A stretch of 23,748 nt of DNA from Bacteroidales bacterium (GTDB taxonomy: Bacteria > Bacteroidota > Bacteroidia > Bacteroidales > BM520): contig JALNXP010000009.1 of assembly GCA_023230285.1 (NCBI GenBank), positions 1 through 23,748 of the forward strand, written 5' to 3'. Of this stretch, positions 21,361 to 23,748 are shown piece after piece. The notes under the pieces were generated by a model, which saw only the letters and a list, made by a program, of their open reading frames with translations, did not search any database and was not told the origin of the DNA. Both the position numbers and the translations under genes were made by a program. The number at the start of each line of letters is the position of its first letter. Position 1 is the first letter of the stretch.

Positions 21361-23748
21361 TTATTCATAAGATTCATAAATTTCATCAACATCTTCCTTA
21401 GCGGTAACTATGATGTCGTTATACTTACGTAACCCTGTACCTGCGGGTATTTTGCCACCTACGATAACATTTTCTTTCATGCCAAGCAAGTAATCGCTTT
21501 TAGCTCTGATAGAAGCATCTGTAAGAACTTTTGTTGTCTCTTGGAACGAAGCCGCTGATATCCAGCTACTTGTTTGCAAGGAAGCGCGTGTAATACCTTG
21601 AAGTACTTGTTTTGCTGTTGCCGGTTTAGTCATTCGCGACTGCATCAACTTTTTATCTCTTCTCTTCAATTTTGAATTTTCTTCTCTGAAAAGTCTTGCA
21701 CTGACAATTTGACCAACTTTATATTCTTCAGAATCGCCTACATCTTCGATAATATGTTTACCGTAAATCCAGTCATTTTCCTCATTAAAGTCAATACGAT
21801 TTATCAAGTCGCCTTCTAAGAACTTAGTATCGCCCGGATCATCGACTTCGACTTTACGCATCATCTGTCGGACTATAACTTCAAAGTGTTTATTATTAAT
21901 CTTTACACTTTGCAGACGGTATACTTCCTGAATTTCATTCACGATATATTCTTGAACTTTTGTCGGACCTTTTATGGCGAGGATGTCAGACGGTGTCATA
22001 ACACCTTCTGAAAGTGGTGTACCTGCTTTAACATAATCTTTTTCCTGAGCCAGAATTTGTTTGGAAGTTGGAATTAGATATTTCTTTTGTTCGCCGGTTT
22101 TAGAAGTTATGATAACCTCTCTATTACCACGTTTAGGCTTATTACTGAAAGTAACAACGCCGTCTATTTCCGATACTATTGCAGGTTCTGACGGGTTACG
22201 GGCTTCAAAGAGTTCAGTTACACGTGGCAAACCACCGGTAATATCGCTTGCTTTACCCATAATTCTCGGAATCTTGACAAGTATGTCGCCGGCTTTTATA
22301 ATGCTGCCATCTTCAACAGCAATACGCGCACCCACAGGTAAATCGAAGCCTTTAATAAAATCACCTTCTGCATTAGTGATATTGATAATAGGAGCTTTCA
22401 ACTTTTGTTTGCTTTCGATAATAACTTTATCTGTAAAGCCTGTTTGTTCATCAGTTTCGGAACGATAAGTAATACCTTCGATAACTGCTTCAAATTTAAC
22501 TTTACCGGATACATCAGAAATAATTGCCGAGTTATAAGCATCCCATTCACAAATCAAGTCGCCTTTTTTCACAACCTGACCTGTTTTAAAATACAACTTA
22601 GAGCCGTAAGGGATAAAAGCTGAAGTAAGGACGATGCCGGTATTTTCGTTAATGATTTTCATTTCGGCTGAACGACCGATTACTACATCATACTTAGTAT
22701 TTTCATCTTTTTCATAGTGAACATATCTAAGTTCATCAAATTCGAGGAGACCGTCGAACTTAGCTATTATTGAGCTTTCACTTGCGACATTACTTGCGGT
22801 ACCACCGACGTGGAATGTACGCAATGTCAGCTGTGTACCAGGTTCACCAATGGATTGAGCTGCTATAACGCCGACAGCTTCACCGATTTGAACCATTTTC
22901 GCCGTAGCGAGATTTCTGCCATAGCATTTAGCACAAACTCCGCGTTTAGACTCACAAGTCAATACTGAACGTATTTCTACACTTTCGATACCTGATTTTT
23001 CTATTTCCAAAGCCTCTTTATCTTTGATTTCTTCTCCGGCTGCTATTATCAACTCTCCTGTTTCGGGGTGATATACGTCATGTAATGTAACACGACCGAT
23101 AATTCTATCAGACAATGTTTCAATAATCTGTTCATTCTTTTTCAGTGCTGTAACAGTAAGACCTCTAAGGGTACCGCAGTCATCTTCTGTGATAATTGCA
23201 TCGTGAGCAACATCAACTAAACGACGTGTCAGATAACCGGCATCTGCAGTTTTCAAAGCTGTATCTGCCAAACCTTTACGAGCGCCGTGAGTAGATATAA
23301 AGTATTCAAGTACAGACAAACCTTCTTTAAAGTTCGACAAAATCGGGTTTTCGATAATCTCGCCACCCGCAGTTGTCGATTTCTGAGGTTTCTGCATCAA
23401 GCCTCTCAACCCTGACAGCTGACGAATCTGGTCCTTAGAACCACGAGCACCGGACTCAATCATCATCCATACAGGATTAAAACCTTGTCTGTCACTACTG
23501 ATAGTCTTAACTAACTCATCTGTGAGGTGTGTTGTCACACTACCCCAAACATCAATAACTTTATTATATCTTTCTGTATTAGTGATAAAACCGTTATTAT
23601 AATCATCGGTAATTCTGTCAACCTCTTCGTTAGCAGCCGCAATAATTGCCGGTTTGCTTTTAGGAATAATAATATCTCCCAAGTTAAACGAAAGCCCACC
23701 AACGAAAGCCATGTGATAACCAAGATTTTTAATGTCATCAAGGAATTG
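21361..23748 (-). CDS. rpoC: RNA polymerase beta' subunit, C-terminal part
   Basis: The frame is open to the right edge, giving the last 795 residues (roughly the C-terminal half) of beta'; the start lies outside the window. The visible part begins [15 protein letters not shown]. It contains the bridge-helix segment [20 protein letters not shown], the trigger-loop region ([20 protein letters not shown], then [20 protein letters not shown]), the second zinc site (CGTLRGL, then [17 protein letters not shown]), [16 protein letters not shown] and the conserved tail segment [12 protein letters not shown]. An insert QKSTTAGG in the trigger-loop region relative to E. coli looks typical of the phylum. 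The ATG at 23710-23712 is an internal Met, not the start. Confidence 0.97.
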   Translation of the reverse strand, partial: QFLDDIKNLGYHMAFVGGLSFNLGDIIIPKSKPAIIAAANEEVDRITDDYNNGFITNTERYNKVIDVWGSVTTHLTDELVKTISSDRQGFNPVWMMIESGARGSKDQIRQLSGLRGLMQKPQKSTTAGGEIIENPILSNFKEGLSVLEYFISTHGARKGLADTALKTADAGYLTRRLVDVAHDAIITEDDCGTLRGLTVTALKKNEQIIETLSDRIIGRVTLHDVYHPETGELIIAAGEEIKDKEALEIEKSGIESVEIRSVLTCESKRGVCAKCYGRNLATAKMVQIGEAVGVIAAQSIGEPGTQLTLRTFHVGGTASNVASESSIIAKFDGLLEFDELRYVHYEKDENTKYDVVIGRSAEMKIINENTGIVLTSAFIPYGSKLYFKTGQVVKKGDLICEWDAYNSAIISDVSGKVKFEAVIEGITYRSETDEQTGFTDKVIIESKQKLKAPIINITNAEGDFIKGFDLPVGARIAVEDGSIIKAGDILVKIPRIMGKASDITGGLPRVTELFEARNPSEPAIVSEIDGVVTFSNKPKRGNREVIITSKTGEQKKYLIPTSKQILAQEKDYVKAGTPLSEGVMTPSDILAIKGPTKVQEYIVNEIQEVYRLQSVKINNKHFEVIVRQMMRKVEVDDPGDTKFLEGDLINRIDFNEENDWIYGKHIIEDVGDSEEYKVGQIVSARLFREENSKLKRRDKKLMQSRMTKPATAKQVLQGITRASLQTSSWISAASFQETTKVLTDASIRAKSDYLLGMKENVIVGGKIPAGTGLRKYNDIIVTAKEDVDEIYESYE

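Overview
The window reads as a chromosomal segment of a low-GC Bacteroidota bacterium, most likely of the order Bacteroidales. The evidence is gene content (rpoC followed by a DUF3467 gene, an EF-G2 paralogue with a degenerate G domain, a DUF1573 protein, a DUF3109 protein, a TonB-dependent receptor with an N-terminal CarboxypepD_reg-like domain) and the repeated -7 element TAnnTTTG, sometimes with TTTG about 18 nt upstream, which is the Bacteroidetes promoter form. I found no rRNA, tRNA, CRISPR array, transposase or phage gene.

Left part (1-4153): the 5' part of a secreted DUF1573 gene runs off the left edge on the minus strand. A 557-nt gene-free stretch (333-889) follows and holds three nested-hairpin elements. 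Next come an EF-G2-type translation factor and a short tatA gene (both minus), then a rhomboid protease gene (plus) divergent from tatA.

Middle-left (4266-10385, plus strand): a secreted S9 serine peptidase, then an 886-residue protein that joins a PPDK-like ATP-grasp domain to a phosphohistidine swivel domain but has no recognisable PEP/pyruvate TIM barrel, then a glycyl-radical-enzyme activase. The last two overlap by 11 nt. This pair is the least explained part of the window: a phosphoryl-transfer machine of unknown acceptor coupled to a radical SAM activase whose glycyl radical substrate is not encoded here.

Middle (10389-13345): prmA (minus) and a pncA-type nicotinamidase (plus) diverge from a compact region with back-to-back promoters. 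A hipBA toxin-antitoxin locus (minus) follows, with a perfect 20-bp palindrome as candidate operator.

Right part (13416-23748, all minus): a tightly packed five-gene operon reads from 19154 down to 13416: a CarboxypepD_reg-like protein, a TonB-dependent receptor, an ICMT-like membrane methyltransferase, an MTA/SAH deaminase and a DUF3109 protein. To its right, another run reads rpoC (5' end outside the window), DUF3467, a membrane-anchored coiled-coil protein and a YebC-family regulator. A REP-like hairpin separates the two runs.
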